A stretch of 64,000 nt of DNA from Labilithrix sp. (GTDB taxonomy: Bacteria > Myxococcota > Polyangia > Polyangiales > Polyangiaceae), in the NCBI GenBank assembly GCA_028287035.1, contig JAQBQL010000226.1, positions 1 through 64,000 on the forward strand. Direction: 5' to 3'. Under the pieces are notes generated by a model that did no database searches, was not told the DNA's origin, and was given only the letters and a program-made list of their open reading frames with translations. The position numbers and the translations under genes are program-made. Below are positions 63,761 to 64,000 of this stretch, one piece after another (the first letter of the stretch is position 1; every line of letters begins with the position of its first letter).

Positions 63761-64000
63761 TCAGGGAGCGGCGACCACCTTGTTTCGGCGCGTCCCGAGA
63801 AGGACGTGCAGGAGCGACGGCAAGAAGAACAGCGCCGTCGTGGTGCAGGCGATCTCGCCCCACATCGCGAGCTTCCCGAACGACTGGAGCGCCTGGTTGT
63901 CGGAGAACAGCATCGAGCCGTAGCCGACCGTCGTGGTGTAGCTGCAGAGCGCGACCGCGCCGCCCGTCCGGGCCACCGCCGACTTCACGTCACCCTTCAG
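63761..64000 (-). CDS. MMPL/RND-type membrane protein, C-terminus (partial)
   Basis: The last 79 residues of a minus-strand gene that starts beyond the window. It reads LKGDVKSAVARTGGAVALCSYTTTVGYGSMLFSDNQALQSFGKLAMWGEIAC, then TTALFFLPSLLHVLLGTRRN. Conserved TG...SYTTTVGY and SFGKLAMWGE segments followed by a final helix ending LPSLL are characteristic of the last helices of MMPL/hopanoid-transporter-like RND proteins. Substrate unknown. Confidence 0.7.
   Translation of the reverse strand: MKGDVKSAVARTGGAVALCSYTTTVGYGSMLFSDNQALQSFGKLAMWGEIACTTTALFFLPSLLHVLLGTRRNKVVAAP

Overview
The window is chromosomal DNA of a high-GC bacterium, most likely a myxobacterium of the Polyangiales/Sorangiineae type. 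I infer this from gene content: Ser/Thr kinases with C-terminal membrane anchors, an FHA-sigma54 activator next to a kinase, many lipoproteins with Ser/Gly- or Pro/Ala-rich linkers, AgmX/PglI-like and DUF5648-like domains, and frequent GTGA/ATGA stop-start overlaps with GTG starts. No rRNA, tRNA, CRISPR array or recognisable transposase was seen.

Layout. 0-9 kb: a membrane-protein fragment and a LarA-like protein; a HAD phosphatase; a small ORF behind a 22-bp palindrome; a GT-C-like membrane protein divergent from a Ser/Thr kinase whose Cys-rich C-terminus is out of frame; a UbiB/ABC1 kinase-like protein. 9-22 kb: lipoproteins, an SDR enzyme, a lamin-tail lipoprotein, BolA coupled to an RpoD-family sigma factor, Aat, an M49-like metallopeptidase lipoprotein, and an acyltransferase/epimerase pair. 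22.7-24.4 kb: an HNH endonuclease gene between two about 170-bp inverted repeats. Each repeat is itself a long imperfect palindrome edged by a 7-nt A/T run. This compact unit is the best candidate here for an undescribed mobile or domesticated system.

24-34 kb: a beta-propeller-like lipoprotein, a membrane protein with a degenerate NtrC-type AAA domain, a carotenoid oxygenase, an ABC-type operon whose ATPase has lost its Walker A lysine, a YfiM-like protein, a broken ADP-ribosylglycohydrolase remnant and a FadL-like porin. 35-49 kb: an outer-membrane protein, an unknown cytoplasmic protein, a surface lipoprotein with a CxxCH motif and a Cys-rich tail, a prepilin peptidase beside a pseudokinase, the operon FHA-sigma54 activator > Ser/Thr kinase > PEGA-like protein, and two DUF5648 lipoproteins, one with a beta-helix.

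49-64 kb: a four-gene RND efflux operon (TolC-like > MdtA-like > MdtB-like > MdtC-like, all joined by 4-nt overlaps), divergent from a histidine kinase/NtrC pair. Then come CheX-like, CheY-like and REC-GGDEF proteins, and the C-terminus of an MMPL/RND-type protein cut by the window edge.

Degenerate versions of signalling and ATPase folds recur: a pseudokinase, an ABC ATPase and an NtrC-like module. There are also three apparent single-base frameshifts (about 6.17, 32.56 and 32.70 kb). They lie in short G/C runs and could be real decay or assembly errors.
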